This document shows, in pieces, positions 14,737 through 21,885 of a stretch of 21,885 nt of DNA. Below the pieces are notes generated by a model that made no database searches, was not told where the DNA came from, and was given only the letters and a program-made list of their open reading frames with translations. Within the stretch, counting starts at the first letter, position 1. Each line of letters begins with the position of its first letter. Source of the stretch: JBOHCT01 sp050699055 (lineage in GTDB: Bacteria; Actinomycetota; Actinomycetes; Streptosporangiales; JBOHCT01); NCBI GenBank assembly GCA_050699055.1, contig JBOHCT010000050.1:1-21885 (forward strand), written 5' to 3'. Made by a program: the position numbers and the translations under genes.

Positions 14737-16224
14737 GTGACCCGCAAGGAGTTCAAGCTTCCCGACACCGGCGAGGGTCTGACCGAGGCCGAGATCCTGC
14801 GCTGGCATGTGAAGTCCGGCGACGAGGTCAGCGCGAGCCAGACGATCGTGGAGATCGAGACCGCGAAGGCCGCGGTTGAGCTGCCCTGCCCTTACGACGG
14901 CACCGTGGCCGAGGTGCTGGTGGAAGAGGGCCAGACCGTAGAGGTGGGCACGCCGATCATCGCGTTCGACGTGGTCGGGGGCGAGGAGCGGGCGGCGGCC
15001 GGCCCGGGCACAGGCGAGGGCGCGGAGGGCGAGTCCGAGGAGCGACAGGCTGTGCTCGTGGGATATGGGCCGCGCACCGGTCCGACCCGCAGAAGGCGGC
15101 GTAAGCAGCGCCCCGGTGGGGCCGCGACGTCGCCGGGCGGACCGGCGGGTACAGCTCCCGCTGGGCCTCCCGCTGGGCCTCCCGCTGGGCCTCCCGCTGG
15201 GCCTCCCGCTGGGCCTTCTGGTGCGCCGGGTCCCACGCCGTCGCCGTCCCCGGGACCCGCTCCGCACCGGCCCTCGCCTGCGCAGCATGTCCAGCGTCCG
15301 GAGCCCGCGCCCGTCCCCGCGCCGGCTGAGCCGGAGGGCCGGCCGCGAGTCACTGTCCTCGCCAAGCCACCTGTGCGCAAGCTGGCCAAGGACCTCGGGG
15401 TCGACCTGCGGGCAGTGCGAGGCAGCGGCCAGGGCGGGGTGATCACCCGCGCCGACGTGGAGGCCGCCTCGCCGGGCGTCCAGGCACCCGCGGCGGAGAG
15501 TGTCGCGCCCTCGTTCGACGCCGCGCGCGAGCGACGCGTCCCGATCCGGGGCGTGACCAAGCACATGGCGGCCGCGATGGTGCGCAGCGCCTTCACGGCC
15601 CCCCACGTCACGGAGTTTCTCGCCGTGGATGCGACACCGACCGTCGAGGCCGTGGGGCGCATCAAGGCGATGCCGGAGTTCGCGGAGACGCGGGTGAGCC
15701 CGCTGCTGCTCCTGGCCAAGGCCCTCCTGCTCGCGATCAGGCGCAATCCCCTCGTCAACGCGACCTGGGACGAGGGGGCTCAGGAGATCGTCGTCAAGGG
15801 GTACGTGAACCTCGGGATCGCGGTCGCCACGCAGCGCGGCCTCATCGTGCCGAACGTCAAGGGCGCCGGGTCCATGACCCTGCCCGAGCTGGCCGGAGCG
15901 TTGCAGAACCTGGCCGAGACCGCGAGGGCAGGCAAGACGCCGCCGGCGGACATGCAGGGCGGCACGATCTCGATCACGAACGTCGGGATCTTCGGGGTCG
16001 ACACCGGTACGCCGATCATCAACCCCGGAGAGGCCGCGATCCTGTCGATCGGAGCGATCCGCGACATGCCGTGGGTCCACGAGGGAGAGGTCAAGCCGCG
16101 CAAGGTCGCGACGCTCAGCCTCTCCTTCGATCACCGACTCGTTGACGGTGAGCTGGGCTCGAAGGCTCTCGCGGATATCGGCGCGATGCTGGAGGACCCC
16201 ACCCGCATGATCGCTTGGAGCTGA
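14737..16224 (+). CDS. bkdC: Dihydrolipoamide acyltransferase E2 of the 2-oxoacid dehydrogenase complex
   Basis: GTG at 14737 follows AGGGG. The 495-residue protein has one lipoyl domain (residues 1-80; modified Lys44 in EIETAKAAVE) and a VLVGYGPRTGPTRRRRRK basic box. A long Pro/Ala/Gly linker with a perfect four-residue repeat follows, then a peripheral-subunit-binding domain near 208-245 (PPVRKLAKDLGVDL, GSGQGGVITRADVE). The catalytic domain contains GVTKHMAAAMVRS, SITNVGIFG and FDHRLVDG, whose His (about 466) and Asp perform acyl transfer to CoA. It forms the complex core. No E3 (lpd) gene is in the window, so that subunit must be encoded elsewhere. A candidate terminator lies about 40 bp downstream. 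Confidence 0.92.
   Translation: MTRKEFKLPDTGEGLTEAEILRWHVKSGDEVSASQTIVEIETAKAAVELPCPYDGTVAEVLVEEGQTVEVGTPIIAFDVVGGEERAAAGPGTGEGAEGESEERQAVLVGYGPRTGPTRRRRRKQRPGGAATSPGGPAGTAPAGPPAGPPAGPPAGPPAGPSGAPGPTPSPSPGPAPHRPSPAQHVQRPEPAPVPAPAEPEGRPRVTVLAKPPVRKLAKDLGVDLRAVRGSGQGGVITRADVEAASPGVQAPAAESVAPSFDAARERRVPIRGVTKHMAAAMVRSAFTAPHVTEFLAVDATPTVEAVGRIKAMPEFAETRVSPLLLLAKALLLAIRRNPLVNATWDEGAQEIVVKGYVNLGIAVATQRGLIVPNVKGAGSMTLPELAGALQNLAETARAGKTPPADMQGGTISITNVGIFGVDTGTPIINPGEAAILSIGAIRDMPWVHEGEVKPRKVATLSLSFDHRLVDGELGSKALADIGAMLEDPTRMIAWS
15157..15216 (+). repeat. Five perfect 12-bp tandem repeats in the E2 linker
   Basis: The unit CCCGCTGGGCCT is repeated five times without a mismatch and encodes five Pro-Ala-Gly-Pro units. 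Because 12 is a multiple of three, copy-number change would alter linker length without breaking the frame. The linker is the swinging-arm region between lipoyl and subunit-binding domains. Confidence 0.95.
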
Positions 16225-16262
16225 CAGGCGGCCGAGGACCCGGCGAGCGCTCCCGGCCCAGA

Positions 16263-16287
16263 TCCGTCCGTGCGGTCCGTGGACGGA
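16263..16287 (+). terminator. Candidate terminator of the E1-E2 operon
   Basis: TCCGTCC and GGACGGA form a perfect 7-bp stem with an 11-base loop, 39 bp after the E2 stop. It is followed by GGATTCTACGTTTCC, which is T-enriched but has no clean U-tract. The position between an operon end and an oppositely oriented gene fits termination. Confidence 0.4.
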
Positions 16288-16371
16288 GGATTCTACGTTT
16301 CCTGACCACACGTGGAGATCTTGGCAAAGCGCGGGCGGCGGACCCGCGTGTCAGCGCTCGGCCTCAGTATG

Positions 16372-16509
16372 TCATTCGTCGTCGGAGTTCGAGGAGTCAC
16401 CGAAGCCCGAAGGCGTTTTCACCGGCGGCCGCATCTCGGTGCCGGGCTTGCTGCCGGAGTACCCGCCGCGCTTCTCGGAGTCGGGACGCTCGAACCTGCC
16501 GTCAGCCAT
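16372..16509 (-). CDS. Small hydrophilic protein coupled to the DUF6338 gene
   Basis: ATG at 16509 overlaps the stop of the upstream membrane-protein gene by eight bases, which suggests translational coupling. The 45-residue product reads MADGRFERPDSEKRGGY..., is rich in Gly, Ser, Pro and charged residues, and ends in an acidic NSDDE tail. It has no hydrophobic segment and is probably disordered. I recall short proteins with an RP..E.RGGYSG box next to DUF6338 genes in other actinobacteria. That, with the overlap, is the reason to call it a gene. Confidence 0.6.
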   Translation of the reverse strand: MADGRFERPDSEKRGGYSGSKPGTEMRPPVKTPSGFGDSSNSDDE

Positions 16510-17203
16510 CTGACCCCTCCTCGGGAAGGATCTCCATCCAGGCGATCCGTTCCGCCGGTACATACACAGGGTAACCGAAACCCGCGTCGCCGAGCACCCC
16601 CGAGCTCTGCTCGACCTCCCATGCCTCCTCGAGCAGCAGGTCGGTGCTGTTGGGGAACCCGGCGGCGTAGGAGTCCTTGGCGAAACGGCCGGCGATCCAC
16701 ACCCCGTCTGGCGTACGCACGCGGATGTAGGCGCTCGGGTGCTCGGAGAACAGATCGTCCCAGGCTCGCGGGGCGGGGGTGCGGCCGAGGGCGACCCGCA
16801 GCAGGCGGCGCTCTGTCTCGGCGGAAAGGCGGCGCCGCAGCCAGCCCAGGCCCTCGCGGGTGGAGCGGGTGGCGTAGAGCCCGCCGAGGATCGTGCCGAC
16901 ACTCGCGGGGACGGCCACCAAGACCAGCAGCCCGAGCCACAGCACGACGAACTGCACGAGCCCGAGGGACCCGCGGCCGGCGATGGCCCCACGGTAGACG
17001 GCGTACTCCGGCCACGCGAGAACGAGATGGAAGATCAGCGAGACCGCGATGAAGCGAAGCGTGCGGTCAGCGAACGTCACGCCGTACGGGCTGGTCTGGC
17101 GCTCGTAGGCCCAGGTGTAGACCGACCCGGGCAGCACGGCGACGATGACGATGAGCAGAGCAGTGACGGTGCCCGGCAGCGCCACCACCGTGTGCTCGAC
17201 CAT
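16502..17203 (-). CDS. DUF6338-type membrane protein
   Basis: ATG at 17203 is preceded by AAGGA with a seven-base spacer. The 233-residue protein has hydrophobic segments at about 9-29, 50-65 and 84-110 and the phrases LPGSVYTWAYERQ and TLRFIAVSLIFH. A soluble C-terminal part follows, with WDDLFSEHPSAYIRVRTPDGVWIAGRF, a beta-rich segment, and VYVPAERIAWMEI. This layout fits the DUF6338 family as I know it; its function is unknown. The C-terminal domain is predicted cytoplasmic. It is transcribed away from the divergent PHP hydrolase gene and overlaps the following 45-codon gene. Confidence 0.7.
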   Translation of the reverse strand: MVEHTVVALPGTVTALLIVIVAVLPGSVYTWAYERQTSPYGVTFADRTLRFIAVSLIFHLVLAWPEYAVYRGAIAGRGSLGLVQFVVLWLGLLVLVAVPASVGTILGGLYATRSTREGLGWLRRRLSAETERRLLRVALGRTPAPRAWDDLFSEHPSAYIRVRTPDGVWIAGRFAKDSYAAGFPNSTDLLLEEAWEVEQSSGVLGDAGFGYPVYVPAERIAWMEILPEEGSDG

Positions 17204-17305
17204 GGCTCATCCTTGTCGGTCATCGCCTACCCGGGCGCCAACCGTAGCGGAGCCCACCGACGGAAACGCGCGACGATGGAGGTCGACGCGTACGGAGGTG
17301 AGGGA

Positions 17306-18502
17306 GTGACGAGCACGACGCACAGGGGTCGGTGGACACCGGAGGACAAGGCCGACGGGTCGTACCACTACCTGCCTGTCGACGTCCCGGCCGGCGCCGA
17401 GTCGTTCTCGGTCCGTCTCTCCTACGACAGCGCCGCGGGCGTCCTCGACCTCGGATGCGTCGGGCCGGGCGGGTTTCGCGGCTGGTCGGGCAGCGCTCGG
17501 CGCGGCTACGTCATCGGGCGCGCGCACGCCACACCCGGCTATCTTCCCGGCGCGCTCGAGGCAGGCACCTGGCACGTGCTGCTGGGCCTGCACCGGGTCC
17601 CGCCCGAGGGCGTGTCGTACGAGGTCGTGGCCGAGACCGACGGTAAGGGTCCCGAGGCCCCGACCCTCCCCGTCGTCCCGCCGTCCGAGCGTCCGCCCCG
17701 CCGTGAGCTGCCCGCTTCCCCTGGGCAGCGCTGGCTCGCGGGTGACCTGCACGCGCATACGGTCCACTCGGACGGGGCGGCGACGCCGGCTGAGCTCGCC
17801 GGCATTGCCCGTGGGCAAGGCCTCGACTTCCTCGCCGTGACCGACCACAACACGGTGAGCCACCACGCGGATCTGGCGAAGGCGGGGGCGCATGCGGGCG
17901 TGCTCCTGCTCCCCGGGCAGGAGATGACGACCGAGCGCGGACACGCGAACGCGTTCGGCGACGTGGGATGGATCGACTTCCGCGAACCCGCGGAGACCTG
18001 GTTCGCGGAGACCGAGAAGCGCGGCGGCCTCCTCTCGGTCAACCACCCGATCTGCGCGGACTGCTCGTGGCTCCACCCCATGCCCAGACGCCCGCCCCTC
18101 GCCGAGGTGTGGCACGCCTCTTGGCTCGACCGTCGCTGGTCCGGGCCGTTGGCCTGGTGGTACGCATGGGACGACACAGTCGTTCCCGTCGGGGGCAGTG
18201 ACTGGCACGGCCCGGCCTCACACACGTTTCTTGGTCAGCCGACGACGTGGGTGGAGTGCGGGGACGGCGACGTCTTGGCTGGCCTGCGCGCGGGACGGGT
18301 CGCGCTTTCCGCCGACTACGAGGGGCCGGTGCTGCTGCGCTGCGAGGGTGAACTGGTCGTGGTTGGGGCGGACGGAGCGTTCCTCGTCGACCGCGAGGGA
18401 CGAAGGCGGCGGGTACGCGGGGAGCTGGCGCGTTTCGCGGGAACACCTGGGCCGTACCGGCTCGAGGACGATACGTCGGCCACGCTCGCGCTGACGCCCT
18501 GA
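17306..18502 (+). CDS. CehA/McbA-family PHP-domain metallohydrolase
   Basis: GTG at 17306 with GGAGG seven bases upstream is preferred; ATG at 17276 is in frame. An N-terminal beta-sandwich-like region (about residues 1-130, with FSVRLSYDSAAGVLDLGCVGPGGFRG) precedes the PHP domain. Its metal ligands are visible in order: GDLHAHTVHSDG (HxH and D), FLAVTDHNTVSHH (DHN), LLPGQEMTTERGHANAFG (E and H), LLSVNHP (H) and VGGSDWHGP (DxH). The complete ligand set predicts an active phosphoesterase or related hydrolase with two or three metal ions. Family members cleave varied esters and phosphodiesters, so the substrate is not assignable. No signal peptide is seen, so a cytoplasmic location is likely. 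Confidence 0.82.
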   Translation: MTSTTHRGRWTPEDKADGSYHYLPVDVPAGAESFSVRLSYDSAAGVLDLGCVGPGGFRGWSGSARRGYVIGRAHATPGYLPGALEAGTWHVLLGLHRVPPEGVSYEVVAETDGKGPEAPTLPVVPPSERPPRRELPASPGQRWLAGDLHAHTVHSDGAATPAELAGIARGQGLDFLAVTDHNTVSHHADLAKAGAHAGVLLLPGQEMTTERGHANAFGDVGWIDFREPAETWFAETEKRGGLLSVNHPICADCSWLHPMPRRPPLAEVWHASWLDRRWSGPLAWWYAWDDTVVPVGGSDWHGPASHTFLGQPTTWVECGDGDVLAGLRAGRVALSADYEGPVLLRCEGELVVVGADGAFLVDREGRRRRVRGELARFAGTPGPYRLEDDTSATLALTP

Positions 18503-18552
18503 CATTCACGTCGGGGGCCGCCGTCCTCGCGGTCATCAGCGTCGGAGTGCGC

Positions 18553-18771
18553 TCAGATCTGGGGCGGACCTTCGTCGTACGCTCGATCCTCCGACCGTTC
18601 CCGTCGAGTCTGCCGACGCATCATCATCATCGACAGCACGAAAGACCCGCCGCCGACGATCATGAGGATCAGCCCGATCGTCTCGATGTCGACGCCCTTG
18701 ACGTTCACATCGACGGCGAACTTCAGAATCGCGCCGATCGTAATGAGAAACAGGCTGACGCCGATACCCAT
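18553..18771 (-). CDS. DUF6458-type two-helix membrane protein
   Basis: ATG at 18771 with GGAGG seven bases upstream is better than the upstream in-frame start at 18792. The 72-residue product begins MGIGVSLFLITIGAILKFAV, then VNVKGVDIETIGLILMIVGG and a second helix ending in Met-rich MMMMRRQ. A charged Arg/Glu tail of about 20 residues follows. The MGIG..LFLI..GAIL.FAV and IGLILM..G pattern is DUF6458, common in actinobacteria and of unknown function. It converges on the PHP gene with 50 bp between stops. Confidence 0.78.
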   Translation of the reverse strand: MGIGVSLFLITIGAILKFAVDVNVKGVDIETIGLILMIVGGGSFVLSMMMMRRQTRRERSEDRAYDEGPPQI

Positions 18772-19040
18772 GCCTTGACCTCCAGACGGCACGACCGACG
18801 CCGACGCGTCCCCTGACGAGGATGCACACTATCGCATCGACGGCCGACGGATAGGGACGCGTGGCCGCACGGCCCGAGCTACTTCCGAGGGCCCCCTTTC
18901 GCGGCATTCGCCGAGTCCGGCGCGAATCGACAGGAATGTCTTCTCTGATGGTCTCGCCGTCGAACGACATTGTCGATACTCGGCCCCGTTCGCGGGTGTG
19001 CGACAGGTTTGCAGGTGGCAGTTCGGACGGTGATCATCTG

Positions 19041-19499
19041 TCAGGCGGCGCCGGTGGCCGCGCTGGTGCCGCTGGCGTGGTGGCAGCGCAGGGTGGTGAT
19101 GCCGGTGGCGCCGCGGGTGGTCCAGCGCGTGCCGGAGAATTTGAGCCGCTGGCCGATGACGGCCTTGTAGCCGGCCTCGACGACGCCGGAGCCGGCGAAC
19201 ATGCCGAGCTTGCGGTAGTGGGCGTAGTGCATGCGGTGGGCGTTGTCGGCGAGGTTCCAGATCCAGCGGGCGCCGTCGCCGAGTACCACGAGTTGGCGGA
19301 TGTGGTCCGGCGCCGAGGCTAGTCATCGCGCCGCGGATCGCGGTCTCCACCGCGGCCAGCCCCTGCTGCCGCCCGGCGCCTGGACCCCGGTCCGGGCCGG
19401 CACACCGGTCCGGGTGCAGGGCGCGGGCGGCCAGTTCGCCCAGCCGCGTGATCTCGGCCGCGAACTGCGCCTGGAGCCGGGTTAGGAACCCCCTTTTTG
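19041..19499 (-). pseudogene. ISKra4-type transposase, interior deleted and frameshifted
   Basis: The N-terminal part reads RGFLTRLQAQFAAEITRLG, LAARALHPDRCAG and LAAVETAIRGAMTSLGA. Near 19305-19312 it jumps in another frame to PDHIRQLVVLGDGARWIWNLA, then almost at once to NAHRMHYAHYRKLGMF and FAGSGVVEAGYKAVIGQRL, ending before TGA at 19041. The GDGARW Asp and the GSGVVEAG Glu of the DDE triad are present. The first Asp segment and several hundred residues around it are missing, as is the stretch normally lying between WNLA and the final Glu block. At least two deletions are therefore present. The protein cannot be an active transposase. Confidence 0.75.
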
Positions 19500-19781
19500 G
19501 CCGGTGGCGCCGGCCGGAACACCCTGCCCAGGCTGGGCCAGCGGCGAGACCGGCCTGGCCGCACAGATCGCCTCGTTCACCTCGATCAGCTCGTCCACCA
19601 ACTGCCGGAACCGCTTGTAGTTGCCCACCTCGACACGAGCCTTCTCCAACTCGGGACCGGGCCGCAGGTGCACCGTGACGGTCTTGCCGCCGACCTTGCG
19701 GGTCAGCACGTGCTGCGGGCCGTGACCGGGACGACCCGGGCTTGCGCAGGCGCAGGTGGGCTTGCCGCAGCGGCGCATCAC
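19482..19781 (-). CDS. First ORF of the insertion remnant, DUF6788-like
   Basis: The frame is open from just after a TAA near 19857. ATG at 19781 or GTG at 19784 would start it, although the conserved text begins earlier (NFRPGSLSAVMRRCGKP). It contains CGKPTCACA (a Cys-x4-Cys-x-Cys cluster), LTRKVGGKTVTVHL and a helical RFRQLVDELIEVNEAICAARP segment, ending TGQKGGS before TAA at 19482. Such small Cys-containing ORFs precede transposase genes in related elements. AAGGAG lies about 70 bases before the ATG. It looks whole apart from an uncertain start. Confidence 0.6.
   Translation of the reverse strand: MMRRCGKPTCACASPGRPGHGPQHVLTRKVGGKTVTVHLRPGPELEKARVEVGNYKRFRQLVDELIEVNEAICAARPVSPLAQPGQGVPAGATGQKGGS
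19489..19498 (-). promoter_or_regulatory. Possible -1 ribosomal slip site between the two insertion ORFs
   Basis: On the minus strand a run of five A is followed by five G (read CAA AAA GGG GGT in the first ORF), 4 bases before that ORF's TAA stop. Slipping back one base at AAA moves directly into the frame that reads RGFLTRLQAQF of the transposase. Short A-runs at ORF overlaps are used for programmed frameshifting in several insertion sequence families. It is not the classical X-XXY-YYZ heptamer, so this remains a suggestion. Confidence 0.3.
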
Positions 19782-19849
19782 CGCAGACAGGCTGCCCGGG
19801 CGGAAGTTGGCCCACGCCCCGTTCGCGTGCTTGTAGAGGAGCCGTTCTC

Positions 19850-20106
19850 CTTAACGAAAGGTTGCGGACGATCTTCTCGGCCGCCCCCGCGGGGTCGTCG
19901 GCAGAGTGTTGCCCGCCCCCCGCCCACATGCACTGCCGGCCCGCGGCCGTGTCGACGCAGGCGACGTCAAGCCTCCGCCCACTGGTGGGCAGGAGCACGC
20001 GGAGCACTACCCCCTGGCCCTCTCCGACGAGCCTCCATGCAAGGCGCCAGGCTTCGAGCTCGGACCCGAGGGCGGCGAGGTATCGGTATCGCTCGGATGG
20101 CTCCAT
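19850..20106 (-). pseudogene. Small conserved hypothetical protein, 3' end lost to the insertion
   Basis: ATG at 20106 with AGGTGA upstream starts MEPSERYRYLAALGSELEAW; an in-frame start also exists at 20157. The protein continues WRLAWRLVGEGQGVVLRVLLP, RLDVACVDTAAGRQCMWAG and then DDPAGAAEKIVRNL, about 85 residues. Small actinobacterial proteins with this pattern (two beta strands, a W-x-W-like Trp/Gly segment, then a DD..AA..I...L helix) usually end just after that helix. Here the frame runs on into the insertion remnant, so only the last few residues and the stop seem lost. It may still make a near-complete protein with an extra tail. Function unknown. Confidence 0.45.
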
Positions 20107-20173
20107 CGCCGTCACCTCACACCCGGGTCGCTTACTGGCGGGTACACGGATGGCCATGATGGCGGAAGTAAGT

Positions 20174-20205
20174 GGGCCGTGACCGGCATTGGCCGGTGAC
20201 GGACC
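20174..20205. terminator. Long imperfect hairpin between the acyl-CoA dehydrogenase and the hypothetical gene
   Basis: GGGCCGTGACCGGC pairs with GCCGGTGACGGACC across a four-base ATTG loop, with 12 of 14 positions matching. It lies about 110 bp beyond the stop of the minus-strand acyl-CoA dehydrogenase. A T-enriched stretch follows only on the plus strand. It may act as a hairpin-only terminator for the dehydrogenase gene. The 20206-20317 spacer shows nothing else. Confidence 0.4.
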
Positions 20206-20317
20206 GTGTTTCTGCTATCTTTCTCGGTAACCGGCCGACCGCGCAGTGTGTCGCCCGTTCGAACGGCTTCGCGCCGGCCTCCTCGCGTGCCGTGCCGCGC
20301 ACTCGCCGGGACGTCGC

Positions 20318-21885
20318 TCAGAACGCCTCTTCCGGAAGCTCCATGAGCCCCAGGGAGGTCCGCTCGGCGAGCGTACGTTCCGTGCTCAGGCGGGGTAGCA
20401 CGGCCTTGGCGAAGAAGCTCGCTGCCGCGATCTTGCCCTGGTAGAAGGCCTTGTCGCCGCCACGCGTCCCTCGGTCGAGCGCCGCCTGCGCGATCTCGGC
20501 CTGGCGCAGGAGGAGCCAGCCGATCAGCAGGTCACCGATCGCCATGAGGAGTCGGTTCGTATTGAGCCCGATCTTGTACAACTCTTCCTTGTGCCCGCCC
20601 GCGGAGCCGAGCACCTCGACCATCGCGCCCGCGATGCCCTGGACGTCCTCGAGCGCCTGGCCGAGCACGGCCCGCTCCTCCTTCAGCCGTCCGTTGCCGG
20701 TCTCGCTCTCGGCCGTCTCGCGGACCTCGCCGCCCAGCGCCGCGAGCGCCTGGCTTTGGTCCTTCACGATCTTGCGGAAGAACAGGTCGATCGCCTGGAT
20801 CGCGGTCGTGCCCTCGTACAGGCTGTCGATCTTGGCGTCTCGGATGTACTGCTCCAGCGGGTAGTCCTGCAGGTAGCCGGAACCGCCGAGCGTCTGCAGC
20901 GAGAGCGTGAGCAGCTCGTACGATCGCTCGGAGCCGACACCCTTGACGACGGGGAGCAACAGGTCGTTCAGTGCGCGTGCCGCGTCGTCGGGCACGCCCG
21001 CGTGCGTGGCGAGCTCGAGACGGTCCTGGACGGAGGCGGTGTAGAGGACGAGGGCGCGCATTCCTTCCGCGTACGCCTTCTGCAGCATGAGCATGCGGCG
21101 TACGTCCGGGTGACGCGTGATCGGCACGCGTCGCGCGGACTTGTCGGCCGCCTCGGTGAGGTCGGCGCCCTGGACACGTTGCTTGGCGTACGCGAGCGCG
21201 TTCAGGTAGCCGGTGGACAGGGTGGCGATGGCCTTGGTGCCGACCATCATCCGCGCGTACTCGATGACCGTGAACATCTGACGGATACCGTCGTGGACGT
21301 CGCCCACGAGATAGCCGACCGCTGGACGCCGTTCGCCGAAGCGCAGCTCGCAGGTCACCGAGGCCTTGAGGCCCATCTTGTGCTCGACGTTCGCGGCGTG
21401 GACCCCGTTGCGGTCGCGCAGGTCGCCGGTCTCCCAGTCGCAGAGGTACTTCGGGACCGCGAACAGTGAGAGCCCTTTCGTGCCTGGTCCATGGCCCTCG
21501 GGGCGGGCGAGGACCAGATGGACGATGTTGTCGGCGAGATCGTGCTCGCCGCCGGTGATGAAGCGCTTGACCCCCTCGATGTGCCAGGTACCGTCCGGCT
21601 GCCGGACCGCCTTCGTGCGTCCCGCGCCGACGTCCGAGCCGGCGTCGGGCTCGGTCAGCACCATGGTGGCGGCCCAGCGTTTGTCGATCATGGTCTGTGC
21701 GAGCTGCCGCTGGTCGCTGTCGCCGAGGCGCCACAGCACGTAGGCGAAGCTCGCCCCGCTGGCGTACATGAACAGCGCGGGGTTGGCCCCCAGCAGCAGC
21801 TCGGCGACGGCCCATCGCAGGCTGCGGGGGGCACCCGCCCCGCCCAGCTCGGGCGGCAGCTCGAGGCGAAACCACTCGGCGTCCA
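20318..21885 (-). CDS. Acyl-CoA dehydrogenase, FadE5-like large form (start beyond right edge)
   Basis: The frame runs from the right edge to TGA at 20318-20320, 522 visible codons, with the N-terminus missing. The FAD/substrate region reads MVLTEPDAGSDVGAGRTKA, GVKRFITGGEHDL, KGLSLFAVPKYL, and HKMGLKASVTCELRFGE. The helical domain has LTLSLQTLGGSGYLQDYPLEQYIRDAKID and SLYEGTTAIQAIDLFFRK, where Glu of YEGTT is in the catalytic-base position. About 130 further residues (QALEDVQG, LYKIGLNTNRLLMAIGDLL, ending LMELPEEAF) form the extra C-terminal domain of the roughly 600-residue FadE5-type class. It oxidises acyl-CoA to trans-2-enoyl-CoA in beta-oxidation, passing electrons to ETF. It is intact as far as visible. 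Confidence 0.9.
   Translation of the reverse strand, partial: DAEWFRLELPPELGGAGAPRSLRWAVAELLLGANPALFMYASGASFAYVLWRLGDSDQRQLAQTMIDKRWAATMVLTEPDAGSDVGAGRTKAVRQPDGTWHIEGVKRFITGGEHDLADNIVHLVLARPEGHGPGTKGLSLFAVPKYLCDWETGDLRDRNGVHAANVEHKMGLKASVTCELRFGERRPAVGYLVGDVHDGIRQMFTVIEYARMMVGTKAIATLSTGYLNALAYAKQRVQGADLTEAADKSARRVPITRHPDVRRMLMLQKAYAEGMRALVLYTASVQDRLELATHAGVPDDAARALNDLLLPVVKGVGSERSYELLTLSLQTLGGSGYLQDYPLEQYIRDAKIDSLYEGTTAIQAIDLFFRKIVKDQSQALAALGGEVRETAESETGNGRLKEERAVLGQALEDVQGIAGAMVEVLGSAGGHKEELYKIGLNTNRLLMAIGDLLIGWLLLRQAEIAQAALDRGTRGGDKAFYQGKIAAASFFAKAVLPRLSTERTLAERTSLGLMELPEEAF

Larger units (their letters stand above)
19041..19850 (-). mobile_element. Decayed two-ORF ISKra4-type insertion remnant
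   Basis: This stretch holds a short DUF6788-like ORF followed by both ends of an ISKra4-type transposase on the minus strand, with the transposase interior deleted. The left boundary is taken at the end of the transposase. The right boundary, near 19850, is where a host-like protein frame stops matching. No clear terminal inverted repeats or target duplication could be identified, so the limits are approximate. Without the first catalytic Asp region it cannot transpose by itself. Confidence 0.7.

Noticed and set aside
15157..15216. CRISPR-like repeats
   Set aside because: The units are contiguous, without spacers, and encode the E2 linker.
13957..16311. A 784-codon open frame antisense to the E1beta and E2 genes
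   Set aside because: It mirrors codon-position GC bias of well-identified genes and shows no domain; its composition is Arg/Gly/Asp-rich as expected of an antisense shadow.
18984..19827. A 12-bp direct repeat GCCCCGTTCGCG at 18984 and 19816 flanking the insertion remnant
   Set aside because: Considered as a target-site duplication, but one copy lies inside the first ORF's coding text and a 12-bp match is expected by chance in DNA this GC-rich.

Overview
The window is GC-rich with many GTG starts and Shine-Dalgarno-led genes. Its contents (F420-type deazaflavin oxidoreductase, PPOX, DUF6458, DUF6338, Pat/HisC2-like aminotransferase, branched-chain-type 2-oxoacid dehydrogenase, ISKra4-type transposase remnant) point to a chromosome of a high-GC Actinomycetota, probably a filamentous or Streptosporangiales-like lineage. 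The order is inferred from protein style only and is not certain.

Left part (1-9.6 kb) is a gene graveyard. It starts with a transposase-like tail, an N-terminally lost tyrosine integrase fused tail-first to a GNAT remnant, and a PfkB-kinase remnant abutting a small membrane protein. Then come an SDR tail, a frameshifted conserved hypothetical, a multiply shifted PPOX gene, an aminoglycoside-phosphotransferase-family gene broken by a 23-bp tandem duplication and an amber codon, and two methyltransferases and an F420-type reductase broken by single-base deletions. Last is a Na+/H+ antiporter-USP gene reduced to its two ends. Intact genes between them are a four-helix membrane protein (3164-3742), a nitronate monooxygenase-like enzyme (6461-7423) and a single-pass membrane protein (8230-9153).

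The core (9.8-16.2 kb) is intact. A Pat/HisC2-like aminotransferase converges on a MurA homologue, and murA diverges from a three-gene operon encoding E1alpha, E1beta and lipoyl E2 of a branched-chain/pyruvate-type 2-oxoacid dehydrogenase. A plausible flow is amino acid to 2-oxoacid (aminotransferase), to acyl-CoA (E1/E2 with an E3 encoded elsewhere), to enoyl-CoA (the acyl-CoA dehydrogenase at the right edge). That link is inferred from gene content only. The operon has a candidate promoter, a leader of about 230 nt with a strong stem-loop, and a candidate terminator.

The right part (16.3-21.9 kb) holds a DUF6338 membrane protein overlapping a 45-residue gene, a CehA/McbA-type PHP metallohydrolase and a DUF6458 two-helix protein. 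These are followed by a decayed two-ORF ISKra4-type insertion that appears to cut the 3' end of a small host gene, and a large acyl-CoA dehydrogenase running off the right edge.

I found no CRISPR array, rRNA, tRNA or recognisable defence or biosynthetic system. The most notable things are the density and readable mechanisms of gene decay, the possible -1 slip site in the insertion remnant, and the two leader structures. If several of the single-base lesions proved to be assembly errors, the graveyard interpretation would weaken.
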